Source: Gordonia desulfuricans NBRC 100010 (GTDB lineage Bacteria > Actinomycetota > Actinomycetes > Mycobacteriales > Mycobacteriaceae). Taken from it: a stretch of 46,565 bases of DNA. The notes beneath the pieces were generated by a model. It ran no database searches, was not told the DNA's origin, and saw only the letters and a program-made list of their open reading frames with translations. Where the stretch lies: NCBI RefSeq assembly GCF_001485495.1, contig NZ_BCNF01000078.1, positions 1 through 46,565 on the forward strand, read 5' to 3'. Both the position numbers and the translations under genes were made by a program. This document shows positions 1-7,743 of this stretch, one piece after another. Position 1 is the stretch's first letter. Each line of letters begins with the position of its first letter.

Positions 1-2
1 CC

Positions 3-95
3 CACCTCACCGGTCCCTACCTCCACGACCTTGGGGCAGTCATCGCCGCCGCCCTACACCACACCGACCACACCAGCCGCCACGCCGCGACATAG
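3..95 (+). CDS. C-terminal end of an unknown protein (cut by window edge)
   Basis: Reading frame 3 is open from the window edge to a TAG at 93-95 and gives a 30-residue tail containing LTGPYLHDLGAVIAAALHH. This reads like a normal protein end, with an amphipathic stretch and balanced composition, whereas the other two frames give Pro/Arg-rich nonsense. Two further small plus-strand genes follow closely, so it is probably the upstream member of the same small operon. The family is not recognisable from so little sequence. Confidence 0.5.
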   Translation, partial: HLTGPYLHDLGAVIAAALHHTDHTSRHAAT

Positions 96-129
96 CCCGG
101 ATCGCACACACAGGAGCCCCCCCAGCGCC

Positions 130-369
130 ATGAGTACTCGAATCGACATCGACGCCATGACCAGCGAAATCACCTACTACCCCACCGCATCCGCCGCGAA
201 CAAACACCTCAGCGACACCGACTACACAACCGGCGCGGTACTCGCCATCGAAAACCCCTACACCGGCGATCGCCTGGCACTGACCGGAAACCCCGACCGA
301 ATGCGCTACCTCCTCACACTCGCCCTCGGATTCATCGAGGCCGCACCCGAAACCACGCCCACCCAATAG
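130..369 (+). CDS. Small hypothetical protein, accessory-region type
   Basis: A 79-residue protein beginning MSTRIDIDAM and ending in a Pro/Thr-rich tail. The ATG at 130 was chosen over a further upstream frame because only from here does the composition look like protein; AGGAG lies at 112-116, somewhat far upstream. The middle (about residues 10-70) is mixed alpha/beta in character with no transmembrane segment and no motif I recognise. It sits between the truncated frame ending at 95 and a 63-residue gene starting at 381. Codon use is strikingly C-rich and G-poor compared with the rest of the window, as in actinobacterial integrative or conjugative elements. Function unknown. Confidence 0.55.
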   Translation: MSTRIDIDAMTSEITYYPTASAANKHLSDTDYTTGAVLAIENPYTGDRLALTGNPDRMRYLLTLALGFIEAAPETTPTQ

Positions 370-380
370 GAGAACCCGAC

Positions 381-572
381 ATGGCCACCCGCCCGGTCCT
401 GGGTCACCCCATCCCACTAACCCCCAGCGACCCGCCGCAAGAACCCGTTTACCAGCTCCTACACCCACCCATCCCCATCCGCCGCGACCCCGCCGAACAC
501 GCCCGCCTCAACACCCCCGCACCCCACGAGATCACAGGGTGGCTGGACAGACTCACCGGCGACTACAGCTAG
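381..572 (+). CDS. Small hypothetical protein, accessory-region type
   Basis: A 63-residue Pro-rich protein beginning MATRPVLGHPIPLTP and ending WLDRLTGDYS. AGGAG lies about ten bases before the ATG, and the gene begins 11 bases after the stop of the preceding small gene, so the two are probably co-transcribed. It has no membrane segment and no recognised domain; the C-terminal third (HEITGWLDRLTGDYS) looks like a short amphipathic helix. The next gene, convergent on the minus strand, ends only 27 bases downstream, so the boundary between the accessory block and the ordinary chromosome is near 575-600. Family unknown. Confidence 0.55.
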   Translation: MATRPVLGHPIPLTPSDPPQEPVYQLLHPPIPIRRDPAEHARLNTPAPHEITGWLDRLTGDYS

Positions 573-599
573 CGCGAGGTCGTCCTGCTCAACCAACGA

Positions 600-1763
600 T
601 CAGCGTGCCCGGTAGACCGCGGCCTCGAAGTCGAGGGCGGCGGTCATCGCCGTGTGATCGGCGAAGGGGAACAGCTGGGTGGCCCAGAATCCGGCGACGC
701 CCGACGTCCGGTCCAGCCAGAAGTACAGATTCGCCAGGCCGGCCCAGCCGAGGGAACCGGCGCGGCGGCCGGTCGGGGCGTCGTCGGCGTTGGTCATCGC
801 GATCAGACCCCACCCCTTGCGGTGGCCGGGGAAGAACTCGACCGGATTGGTCAGCCGCGGATTGACGCCGGGCAGAGCGGTGACCTGCAGGTCGCCGAGC
901 TGATCGCGGGTGGCCTCGGCGACCATCTGCGCCGACAACACCTGCTCGCCGGAATCCGTCCGACCGTCGTTGAGCCACATCCGCAGGAAACGCAGGTAGT
1001 CCGCGGCCGTCGAATAGGCGCCCTGACCGCCCATGTCCAGCTCGGGCGTATCCGGCCGCGACGGGGCGCGTAGTGCCTTGAGCGCACCGTCGGGGGTGCG
1101 GGCGTGCAGCGTCGCGGCCCGGTCGAGCAACCGCTCGTCGCGGGCGAATGTGGTGTCGTGCATGCCCAATGGCTCGAACAGGCGCTCGCGCATGACCGCA
1201 CCGAGCCGGCGGCCGGTGACCGCCTCGATCACCAGGCCGGCCCAGTCGATGTTCATGCCGTACTCCCACCGCGTACCCGGATCGAACAGCAGTGGTGTCT
1301 GCAGGGATTCGAGTGTGGCGGTGGCGATGTCGGGAAGGCTGCGGGCACGCACCACCGCGGCGAGATCGGCGTCGAAGAAGTCGTAACCGAAACCGGCTGT
1401 GTGCGTGAGCAGACGGCGGAGGGTGACCGGCGACGACGGCTCGTGGAGTCGGACGGTCCCATCGTCGTCAACGCCGTCGAGCACACCGATCCCGCCGAGC
1501 CGGGGCTCGTACTCGGCGGCGGGGGCGTCGAGGTCGAGCACGCCGTCGTCGACGAGTTGCAGGGCGAGGGTGGAGGTCAGTGGCTTGGTGGTCGAGAACA
1601 GCGCCAGAACGGCGTCGGCGGCAAGGGTTTCGGACTCGCCGACCAGTCGGGGACCGGTCGCCTCGAGTCCGATGGTGGCCGCCGAGGTGGTCACACCGGC
1701 CACCACTCCGGGCAGGTCGTCGGAGTGGAGGATGCCCCGGATGTCGATCCTCGGTGTGCTCAT
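600..1763 (-). CDS. Beta-lactamase-family serine hydrolase (EstB-like esterase)
   Basis: A 387-residue serine hydrolase of the penicillin-binding-protein/class C beta-lactamase fold. The nucleophile motif S57-T-T-K60 (in LALFSTTKPL) and the Y168-G-M-N171 motif are present. The third motif is not the KTG of true beta-lactamases but a Gly/Trp-rich GSLGWAGLAN near the C terminus, as in EstB-type esterases, so ester or amide hydrolysis is more likely than antibiotic resistance. No signal peptide is visible, which suggests a cytoplasmic enzyme. The ATG at 1763 gives MSTPRIDIRG; the frame stays open further upstream but overlaps the aminotransferase gene, which ends 5 bases before this start. The tight spacing implies an operon. 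The natural substrate cannot be read from sequence. Confidence 0.88.
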   Translation of the reverse strand: MSTPRIDIRGILHSDDLPGVVAGVTTSAATIGLEATGPRLVGESETLAADAVLALFSTTKPLTSTLALQLVDDGVLDLDAPAAEYEPRLGGIGVLDGVDDDGTVRLHEPSSPVTLRRLLTHTAGFGYDFFDADLAAVVRARSLPDIATATLESLQTPLLFDPGTRWEYGMNIDWAGLVIEAVTGRRLGAVMRERLFEPLGMHDTTFARDERLLDRAATLHARTPDGALKALRAPSRPDTPELDMGGQGAYSTAADYLRFLRMWLNDGRTDSGEQVLSAQMVAEATRDQLGDLQVTALPGVNPRLTNPVEFFPGHRKGWGLIAMTNADDAPTGRRAGSLGWAGLANLYFWLDRTSGVAGFWATQLFPFADHTAMTAALDFEAAVYRAR

Positions 1764-1768
1764 CGGGG

Positions 1769-2962
1769 TCAGCCTGCCAGTTCCTTGACGAAGGCGCCCA
1801 AGCGGTCGATCGCGTCCTCCAGATCGGCCGTCGATGCCGCATAGGAGAGGCGGACGTGATCGGCGGCGGTGTCGACGCCGAAATCCTTGCCCGGGGTGAG
1901 CGCGACATGGGCCTCGGTGAGGGCACGGTCGCAGAACTGTCCCGAGTCCAGCCCCGTCGACGAGATGTCGACGTAGACATAGAACGCTCCGTCGGGTTCC
2001 ACCGGCACCCGCAGCCCGATCCGCTCGAGTCCGTCGAGGACGAGCCGACGGCGGTTGGCGAACTCCCGACGGCGGTCCTCGCTGACCGCCAGCGACTCCG
2101 GGGTGAAGCAGGCGAGTGCCGCCAGCTGCGCCGGGGTGGGCGGGCAGACGTAGAAGTTCTGTGCCAGCCGCTCGGCCACCTCGACAACGTCTTCCGGCAG
2201 GATCGCCCACCCCAGACGCCAGCCGGTGAGGCCGAAGTACTTCGAGAAGCTGTTGATCACAACAGTATTCGCGTGTACGGCAGGATCGTCGGTGGACAGG
2301 ACACTGCGCGGCGGATGTCCGTCGGCGCCCGGATCGGCCAAACCGAGGTAGATCTCGTCGACGATGGTCCACCCACCGCGGCCGGCGATCGCCCTGCACA
2401 TCTCCACGAGATCGGCGAGCGAGGCCGACGTCCCCGTCGGATTCGACGGCGATGCGATGATCGCGCCCCGGATGGAGTCCGTCCAGGCCTCCTCGACCAG
2501 TGCAGGCGACAACTGGAACCGTGTCGCCGGTGTCGTCGGCACCAGCGTCACCTCGGCGCCGAAGCTCTCGGCGAACTGCCGATTGCACGGATACGACGGG
2601 TCGCCGATGAGTACCCCGTCACCCGGATCGACGAGTGCGGCGCAGGCGAGCAGCAATGCCGCCGACGCACCGGAGGTGACCGCGACCTGGGCCGGGGTGA
2701 CCCGCGCGCCGAAGTGTGTTGCGTAGAACTCGGCGATCGCCGCCCGCAGTTCGGGGGTTCCGAGCGCGTCGGTGTAGGTCAGTGGACGGCCGTCGGTGAG
2801 CTCGCGGGCGGCCTCCAGAAATGCCGGGGGAGCACCGAAGTCGGGTTCGCCGATGTTGAGCCGGATGACGTGATGGCCCTGCGCCTCGAGCTCGCCGGCC
2901 TTCTTGGCGAACTCCATCGCATAGAACGGGGCCACCCGCTGCGCGCGTCGGGAGATCTGCAT
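1769..2962 (-). CDS. Class I/II pyridoxal-phosphate aminotransferase (AspC-like)
   Basis: A 397-residue fold-type I aminotransferase. Visible features are the N-terminal NIGEPDFGAP segment, the SGASAALLLA cofactor-phosphate region, the SPSNPTGT segment that contacts the cofactor, the VDEIYLGL aspartate that pairs with the pyridine nitrogen, and the Schiff-base lysine in SFSKYFGLTGWRLGW. Near the C terminus VRLSYA carries the arginine that binds the substrate carboxylate. Length is normal for aspartate/alanine/aromatic aminotransferases of this subgroup; substrate specificity cannot be assigned. It lies between the aldo/keto reductase gene (42 bases upstream) and the serine hydrolase gene (5 bases downstream), probably in one transcript. 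Confidence 0.93.
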   Translation of the reverse strand: MQISRRAQRVAPFYAMEFAKKAGELEAQGHHVIRLNIGEPDFGAPPAFLEAARELTDGRPLTYTDALGTPELRAAIAEFYATHFGARVTPAQVAVTSGASAALLLACAALVDPGDGVLIGDPSYPCNRQFAESFGAEVTLVPTTPATRFQLSPALVEEAWTDSIRGAIIASPSNPTGTSASLADLVEMCRAIAGRGGWTIVDEIYLGLADPGADGHPPRSVLSTDDPAVHANTVVINSFSKYFGLTGWRLGWAILPEDVVEVAERLAQNFYVCPPTPAQLAALACFTPESLAVSEDRRREFANRRRLVLDGLERIGLRVPVEPDGAFYVYVDISSTGLDSGQFCDRALTEAHVALTPGKDFGVDTAADHVRLSYAASTADLEDAIDRLGAFVKELAG

Positions 2963-3004
2963 GGGCTCATTGTGCGCGCATGCAGACCCCCGTCCGGCCC
3001 CGGG

Positions 3005-3835
3005 TCAGGGCACCCAGTTGAAGGTGTCGGGGTCGGGTCCGCGGCGCTTGTCCTTGTTGAGCGCGTCGATCGCGGCGATCTGCTCGGCCGACAACTCGAA
3101 GTCGAACAGGGCGAAGTTCTCCTCGACGCGGGAGCGGGTCACCGACTTCGGGAAGACGATGTCGCCGCGCTGGATGTGCCAGCGCAAGGTCACCTGCGCG
3201 GTGGATCGGCCCACCTCGGCGGCGATACGCTCCAGCACCGGATCATCGAGGACGTCGCCCTGTGCGATCGGCGACCACGCCTCGGTCGCGATCTGATGCT
3301 GCGCGTCGAAGGCACGCAACGGTGCCTGGGTCAGATACGGATGGACCTCGATCTGGTTGACCGCGGGGACCACGTCGGTCTCGGCGAACAGCCGCTCGAG
3401 ATGGGCGGCCTGGAAGTTCGAGACACCGATCGCGCGGGCCTTGCCGTCGGCATAGACCTTCTCCAGCGCCTTCCAGGTCTGTACGAAGTCGCCGACACCG
3501 GGCATCGGCCAGTGGATCAGATACAGGTCGACGGCGTCGACGCCGAGCCGTTCGAGACTGCGATCGGTCTCGGCGAGAGCGGCGTCGTAGTCGTGGAAGC
3601 TGTTGTTGAGCTTGGTGGTGATGAACACCTCGTCACGCGAGATACCCGACTTCGCGAGGGCTTCGCCGACCTGGCGTTCGTTGCCGTACATCTGTGCGGT
3701 GTCGATGTGGCGATAGCCGATCTCCAGCGCGGTGAGCGTGGCCTCGGCGGTGTCCTCCGGGGTGATCTGGAAGACCCCGAAGCCGAGCTGAGGGATCTCG
3801 ACGCCGTTGTTGAGCGTGATGGACGGGACTGTCAT
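3005..3835 (-). CDS. Aldo/keto reductase (2,5-diketo-gluconate reductase-like)
   Basis: A 276-residue NADPH-dependent aldo/keto reductase that reduces aldehydes or ketones in the cytoplasm. The catalytic tetrad is visible as D45, Y50 (in HIDTAQMYGNE), K75 (in ITTKL) and H108 (in LIHWP). The cofactor-binding C-terminal segment IVFPKSVTRSRVEEN, with the Lys-Ser and Arg that favour NADPH, is intact. The ATG at 3835 has GAGAGG a few bases upstream and matches the usual family start (MTVPSITLNNGVEIPQLG). The gene is complete. It stands 89 bases downstream of the quinone-oxidoreductase-like gene and 42 bases upstream of the aminotransferase, all on the minus strand. The physiological substrate is unknown. 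Confidence 0.95.
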   Translation of the reverse strand: MTVPSITLNNGVEIPQLGFGVFQITPEDTAEATLTALEIGYRHIDTAQMYGNERQVGEALAKSGISRDEVFITTKLNNSFHDYDAALAETDRSLERLGVDAVDLYLIHWPMPGVGDFVQTWKALEKVYADGKARAIGVSNFQAAHLERLFAETDVVPAVNQIEVHPYLTQAPLRAFDAQHQIATEAWSPIAQGDVLDDPVLERIAAEVGRSTAQVTLRWHIQRGDIVFPKSVTRSRVEENFALFDFELSAEQIAAIDALNKDKRRGPDPDTFNWVP

Positions 3836-3924
3836 GGAAGACCTCTCGTACGAAGTGGGTGTGCGCACACCGGATGTGCCCGTGCGCGTGGGGTGGTGAT
3901 GCCGTCGGTGGTGACGGGCCCGGA

Positions 3925-4902
3925 TCAGGGGATGACGACGAGTTTGCCGCGTGGGTGGCGTGCCGACAGATCGGCGATCGCCTGTGCGGCATCATCGAGC
4001 GGATAGGTGCGTGCCACCTCGATCACGAGGGAACCGTCGGCGGCTGCGGCCAGCAGGTCGTCGATGGCGTCGAGGCGGTGCTGCAGGCTCTGCCCACCGC
4101 CGCCGGAGACCAGCACGATGCCGTCGTCGGCCCGGCCGAAGGCGGCGATGCTGACGATCCGGGAATGGTCGGGAACCAGTTGCAACGACACGTCGATCGC
4201 CTCGTCGGAACCGACGGTGTCGATCGCGGCGGTCACCGGACCGGGGGTGACCTCCCGGATCCGGTCGGCGAGGCCGGCGCCGTAGGCCACCGGGATGGCA
4301 CCGAGGGACTTCAGGTACTCGTGGTTGCGCGGCGAGGCGGTCGCGATGACGGCTGCCCCGGCGCGTGTCGCCAGTTGCACCGCGACCACACCCACGGCTC
4401 CGGCACCGCCGTGGACGACGACCACGTCGCCGGCGGTGATCCCGGCGGTGGCCAGGGTGTCGGCGGCGGTGGCCCCGGCCAGCAGCAGTCCGGCGGCGAT
4501 CTCGGGGGACACCTCTGCGGGTCGGCGTCGCAGCCGGGACGCGTCGACGATCACATGGTCGGCGAGGGCTCCGGTGGTGGGGTAGACCACCACCTCGTCG
4601 CCGACGCCGAAGTCGGCGACCTCGTCACCGATCGCCTCGACGGTGCCGGCGAGTTCATAGCCGGGGTGTAGTGGCAGTTTGGATTCGTCGGTCCCCATGA
4701 ATCCGCGAACGACCGTGGCGTCCACCGGGTTGAGTCCGACGGCACGGACCTTCACCCGGACCTGGTCGTCTTGCGGGGAGGGGAGTTCGGCGGTGATCAG
4801 ATCGATCACCTCGGTCGGCTCGCCGTATCCGAGCGCGACGGCCTGGCGTGCGATCACGGCGGAGGGTTCGACATCGAGCGGGTTCTCTTCGGAAATGCTC
4901 AT
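3925..4902 (-). CDS. NAD(P)-dependent quinone-oxidoreductase-like protein (zeta-crystallin group)
   Basis: About 325 residues of the medium-chain dehydrogenase/reductase superfamily. A GroES-like half (AVALGYGEPTEV, GLNPVDATVVRG, HPGYELAGTVEAIG) is followed by a Rossmann domain with the nucleotide-binding motif [18 protein letters not shown]. The catalytic zinc ligands of alcohol dehydrogenases are absent, so it belongs to the zinc-free quinone oxidoreductase group, which transfers hydride from NADPH to quinones or enones. ATG 4902 (MSISEEN) is used; the Shine-Dalgarno site is weak, and an internal start near AVALGYG is possible because the first 25 residues are not part of the fold. It is the first gene of the minus-strand cluster and is divergent from the carboxylesterase at 5133. 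Confidence 0.9.
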   Translation of the reverse strand: MSISEENPLDVEPSAVIARQAVALGYGEPTEVIDLITAELPSPQDDQVRVKVRAVGLNPVDATVVRGFMGTDESKLPLHPGYELAGTVEAIGDEVADFGVGDEVVVYPTTGALADHVIVDASRLRRRPAEVSPEIAAGLLLAGATAADTLATAGITAGDVVVVHGGAGAVGVVAVQLATRAGAAVIATASPRNHEYLKSLGAIPVAYGAGLADRIREVTPGPVTAAIDTVGSDEAIDVSLQLVPDHSRIVSIAAFGRADDGIVLVSGGGGQSLQHRLDAIDDLLAAAADGSLVIEVARTYPLDDAAQAIADLSARHPRGKLVVIP

Positions 4903-5132
4903 GACCGGTTCAATGGCGGCGCGACCGCTCGATATTCCGATTCCGCGAGATCTGCGCGGGCCGGATCGCAAGACCCGGGCCCGGTGTCCGACAGGGGCGG
5001 TTCGTCGGTACAGGTGTGGGCGGTCGGGGAGTGCATCCGCCAGGAAATCGGACTAGAGTCCGGATGCGGGCCGGTGCCTTCGCCGGCGCAGCGCGACACC
5101 CCGACACCCACCGAAGCCTGGAGCCGGTCACC

Positions 5133-5786
5133 GTGACAACCCTCGTCGACATCCGCTCGACCGACACCTTCGACGATCCCGGTGCAGCGGATCCCCGTGC
5201 AGTGGTCGTCTGCCTGCACGGATTCGGTTCCCACGAGCACGACCTCGCACCTCTCGCGCCACTGATCGCCCCCGCTCTGCAGTGGGCGTCGCTGCGTGGT
5301 CCGCGGACCCTGCAGCCCGGGTCGTACGCCTGGTTCCCGATCGAGACACCCGGCGTACCCGACCCGGCCAAGGTCGCCGCGGCCACCGAACTGATCTGGG
5401 AGTGGATCGACGCGACGCTCCCCGCGGGCACACCGATCGTGGCGGTCGGGTTCTCCCAGGGCGGACTGATGGCCACCCAGTTGTTGCGCACCCGCCCCGA
5501 CCGCATCGCGGCCACGGTGATCCTGGGCGGATTCGTCCAGGGCGGTGAGTTCCCCGGAGACAAGCAGCTCGCCCGGACCCGGCCGCCGGTGTTCTGGGGG
5601 CGGGGCCGCGAGGACACGGTGATCGCCCCGGTGGCGATCGAGCGGACCATCGACTGGCTGCCCGGCCACTCCACCCTCGAGGTTCGCATCTATCCGGGTC
5701 TGGCGCACGGCGTCAACCAGGCCGAGATCGACGATGTGCGAGCATTCCTGGCCGCCGCGACCGACGGAGCCGGCGGGACGGTCTGA
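5133..5786 (+). CDS. Alpha/beta hydrolase (phospholipase/carboxylesterase family)
   Basis: A 217-residue cytoplasmic serine esterase. The oxyanion region VVCLHGFGSHEHDL, the nucleophile elbow GFSQGG and the catalytic histidine in YPGLAHGV are all in place; the acid is probably Asp in GREDTVI. The order matches the small carboxylesterase/lysophospholipase family. GTG at 5133 was chosen because GGAG stands about ten bases upstream and the protein then starts just before the first beta-strand. An in-frame ATG at 5064, four bases after a TAGAGT box at 5054-5059, would add 23 residues and is the alternative. It is divergent from the quinone-oxidoreductase-like gene, and the Nudix gene converges on it, ending 20 bases away. 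Confidence 0.88.
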   Translation: MTTLVDIRSTDTFDDPGAADPRAVVVCLHGFGSHEHDLAPLAPLIAPALQWASLRGPRTLQPGSYAWFPIETPGVPDPAKVAAATELIWEWIDATLPAGTPIVAVGFSQGGLMATQLLRTRPDRIAATVILGGFVQGGEFPGDKQLARTRPPVFWGRGREDTVIAPVAIERTIDWLPGHSTLEVRIYPGLAHGVNQAEIDDVRAFLAAATDGAGGTV

Positions 5787-5805
5787 GTTCGGTGCAGGCG
5801 CCCGG

Positions 5806-6288
5806 TCAGCGCCGGAACCAGGCCTGTTCGGCTCCGGCGAGGGCCTTCTCCAGTCGCAGTCGCGTGGTCTCGGCGAGCGGCTCGGGCAGCGCATCGGGTG
5901 CGAACCACTGCACCGCGGTGTTCTCGTCGTCGGCGACGCGCGGCTCGCCGTCGAGGTGGCGGGCCAGGAAGCAGACGTCGAGGTACTGGGTCTGATCCCG
6001 GTTGGGGTAGGTGATCATCGGGGTGACGTCGACGCTGGTGAGGCGGACGACCTCGGCGCGCACACCGGTCTCCTCGCCGATCTCGCGGACGATGGCGCGG
6101 GCCGGTCCCTCGCCGGGTTCGAGCACTCCGGAGACCACCGCCCACTCGTCGGTGTCGGCACGGCGGGTCAGCAACACACGGCCGGCGTCGTCGACGACCA
6201 CTCCGCTGACCCCGGACAACCACAGCGGTGCATGGCCCACATGGGTGCGGAGGTCGCGGATGAACTCGGGGATCGGCATGACCGACAT
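5806..6288 (-). CDS. Nudix hydrolase
   Basis: A 160-residue Nudix protein that hydrolyses a nucleoside diphosphate linked to another moiety. The Nudix box is perfect: G-x5-E-x7-REIGEETGV, in the segment beginning GVLEPGEG. The upstream part (SGVSGVVVDDAGRVLLTRR) forms the first strands of the fold. Residues after the box (LTSVDVTPMITYPNRDQTQYLDVCF) resemble Nudix enzymes of actinobacteria that also carry an N-terminal helix. ATG 6288 (MSVMPIPEF) is used; ATG 6279 would remove three residues, and neither has a strong Shine-Dalgarno site. The substrate cannot be inferred. It is divergent from the small membrane protein gene at 6380. Confidence 0.92.
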   Translation of the reverse strand: MSVMPIPEFIRDLRTHVGHAPLWLSGVSGVVVDDAGRVLLTRRADTDEWAVVSGVLEPGEGPARAIVREIGEETGVRAEVVRLTSVDVTPMITYPNRDQTQYLDVCFLARHLDGEPRVADDENTAVQWFAPDALPEPLAETTRLRLEKALAGAEQAWFRR

Positions 6289-6379
6289 CTTGCCCGGACC
6301 CGGCGTGCCCGGCCCGGCGGGGCGGGCGCATGGCAAGATCACCGTCGGAGATCACGGCGATGCGGACACGACAGGAGTG

Positions 6380-6649
6380 ATGACGGTGCGAGGCCTCGGA
6401 ATCTGGGTGGTCATGGTGGCGATCGGCCTGCTCGGCGTGGTGTGGGCGGTGGTCGACGTGGTCAACCGCGGGTGGGGGGACGTTCCCGGCAGCACCTGGC
6501 TGTGCGCGATCCTCGGCGTCATCCTGGCGATCTTCGCGCTCTACCGGGAGTTCGGCGGTCAGCCGCTGATCACCGTCGATCACGAGAACATCGCCCAGGA
6601 GTACGAGGAGCAGAAGCGGCAGTCGCAGCAGGCCCGCGACGCCGAGTAG
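6380..6649 (+). CDS. Small two-TM membrane protein, function unknown
   Basis: About 89 residues. Two hydrophobic segments are clear: GIWVVMVAIGLLGVVWAVV (about residues 7-26) and WLCAILGVILAIFALY (about 41-57). They are followed by a charged, probably cytoplasmic tail rich in Glu/Gln/Arg (ENIAQEYEEQKRQSQQ), which may be helical. AGGAG at 6373-6377 is only two bases before ATG 6380, whereas GTG at 6386 would be optimally spaced, so the true protein may be two residues shorter. It is divergent from the Nudix gene. No family was recognised; similar two-TM proteins are common in actinobacteria. Confidence 0.65.
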   Translation: MTVRGLGIWVVMVAIGLLGVVWAVVDVVNRGWGDVPGSTWLCAILGVILAIFALYREFGGQPLITVDHENIAQEYEEQKRQSQQARDAE

Positions 6650-6775
6650 GGGACACCTGGGCGGCACGGATTCGCACTCGCGTTCGACGTTTTGTCGGTG
6701 GGCGGTGCTTCACTGAGGTCATCCCAGAACGGATGACCGTGCAGCCCGTGCGCGGCGACCACTCAGGAGGTCCCG

Positions 6776-7333
6776 ATGTCCACATCCGACCACTTCCCGA
6801 ACCCGAACGACCCCGGCCGAGACCGTCGTCGAGCAGAGAATCCCGACCCGGCCCGTCCGGGGATCGACTGGACGGCGATGCGCGACTGGCTGACCGAGTC
6901 GGTGTCGGGGATGCCACGCGGGGCGGTCCTCGACCTCGGCCCCGCCGGTCACGACGCCACCGATCACGACCAGGCCCCGGTCGAGCCGGACGCCGTGGGT
7001 GAGCCGGATGCTGTGGCCGGGGCCGATCCCGGTGACGACGTGCCGTGCGCTCAGATCATGGTCTTGCGCGACGGTTCGCTGCTGGTCCGGTTGTCGACGA
7101 CGCTGATGGAGATCCCCTCGGTCGCGGGCTATGTGGTGCCGCGGGGCCTGCTCGACCGGTGGAACTACGAGGACCGGTTCCGGGACTGCACCCACGGATA
7201 CATGGTGACCCGGTCGGTCGACTGTGCCGCCGACGTCTGCATCACCTGGTTCCGCGACCGGCGGGGCATCGTCAGTCCGGGGGAGCTGGGATGTACCTAC
7301 ACCGTCACGACGTGGCTACCCCGGGCGAGTTGA
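6776..7333 (+). CDS. Hypothetical protein with acidic, disordered N-terminal half
   Basis: A 185-residue protein. AGGAGG is well placed before ATG 6776. Residues 1-30 are Pro/Asp/Arg-rich and probably disordered, and 60-90 are Asp/Glu/Pro-rich. The C-terminal half (CAQIMVLRDGSLLVRLST to the end) looks like a small beta-rich domain. It contains five cysteines, among them DCTHGY, SVDCAADVC and ELGCTYTV, possibly forming disulfides or a metal site. No signal peptide or transmembrane helix is visible. It lies between two small membrane protein genes on the same strand but with 126- and 99-base gaps, so it may have its own promoter. I do not recognise the family. Confidence 0.6.
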   Translation: MSTSDHFPNPNDPGRDRRRAENPDPARPGIDWTAMRDWLTESVSGMPRGAVLDLGPAGHDATDHDQAPVEPDAVGEPDAVAGADPGDDVPCAQIMVLRDGSLLVRLSTTLMEIPSVAGYVVPRGLLDRWNYEDRFRDCTHGYMVTRSVDCAADVCITWFRDRRGIVSPGELGCTYTVTTWLPRAS

Positions 7334-7432
7334 GGGAACCGGCGATGCGATGCGTCGGGGTAACCCCTGATCTTTCCCCCAGAACCCGCTCTGACCAGTG
7401 CAATCGGGGCGCCAGGCGGGCATGGTGGGGAC

Positions 7433-7648
7433 ATGAACACATCAACTGAACCCACCAACCGCACCGCCTTCGGCTTCTGGAAGGTCCTCGCGATCATCGC
7501 GGTGGCGCTCATCGCGCTCGCCATGCTCGGCCCGATCATCAAGGGACTGATCTGGATCGGCTTCATCGGGCTCGCGGTCTACGGCGCCATCGCCCTGTAC
7601 CGCATCTCCCGCTCGGGCAACGGCCCGAAGCCGCCCGCCACCTTCTGA
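7433..7648 (+). CDS. Small membrane protein (71 aa), function unknown
   Basis: A 71-residue protein with a short polar N terminus, one long or two abutting hydrophobic segments (VLAIIAVALIALAMLG, then GLIWIGFIGLAVYGAIALY, about residues 19-57) and a basic/Pro tail (RISRSGNGPKPPATF). It was judged real because the hydrophobic pattern, the isolated position and the following hairpin at 7651-7686 all fit a monocistronic small membrane protein. The ATG at 7433 is preceded by GGGGAC-like sequence rather than a clean Shine-Dalgarno site. No family was recognised. Confidence 0.6.
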   Translation: MNTSTEPTNRTAFGFWKVLAIIAVALIALAMLGPIIKGLIWIGFIGLAVYGAIALYRISRSGNGPKPPATF

Positions 7649-7650
7649 AC

Positions 7651-7686
7651 CGGGCCGGCCGATGCCGGATGGCACCGGCCGACCCG
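7651..7686. terminator. Hairpin between convergent genes
   Basis: A 16-base arm (7651-7666, CGGGCCGGCCGATGCC) pairs with 7671-7686 around a GGAT loop, with only two G-T type exceptions. It starts 2 bases after the stop of the small membrane protein gene and lies 58 bases from the end of the convergent MFS gene. It has no U-tract, which is common for actinobacterial terminators, and could serve both strands. Confidence 0.6.
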
Positions 7687-7743
7687 GATCAGCGGAGTGG
7701 AGATCATCGCATGGAGCTCACCGGGTTGCGGTCGCACAGCGGA

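Noticed and set aside
600..1763. Serine hydrolase as an antibiotic-resistance beta-lactamase
   Set aside because: The KTG motif is missing and no signal peptide is seen; the motifs fit EstB-type esterases better.
600..2588. A single long minus-strand frame covering the serine hydrolase and part of the aminotransferase region (apparent 662-residue fusion)
   Set aside because: The upstream part is Arg/Gly-rich nonsense lying over the aminotransferase gene in another frame; the hydrolase has a proper start at 1763.
1580..4006. An 808-codon plus-strand open frame
   Set aside because: It is antisense to three clear genes, and its Arg/Gly/Asp-rich composition comes only from high GC; no motif or start supports it.
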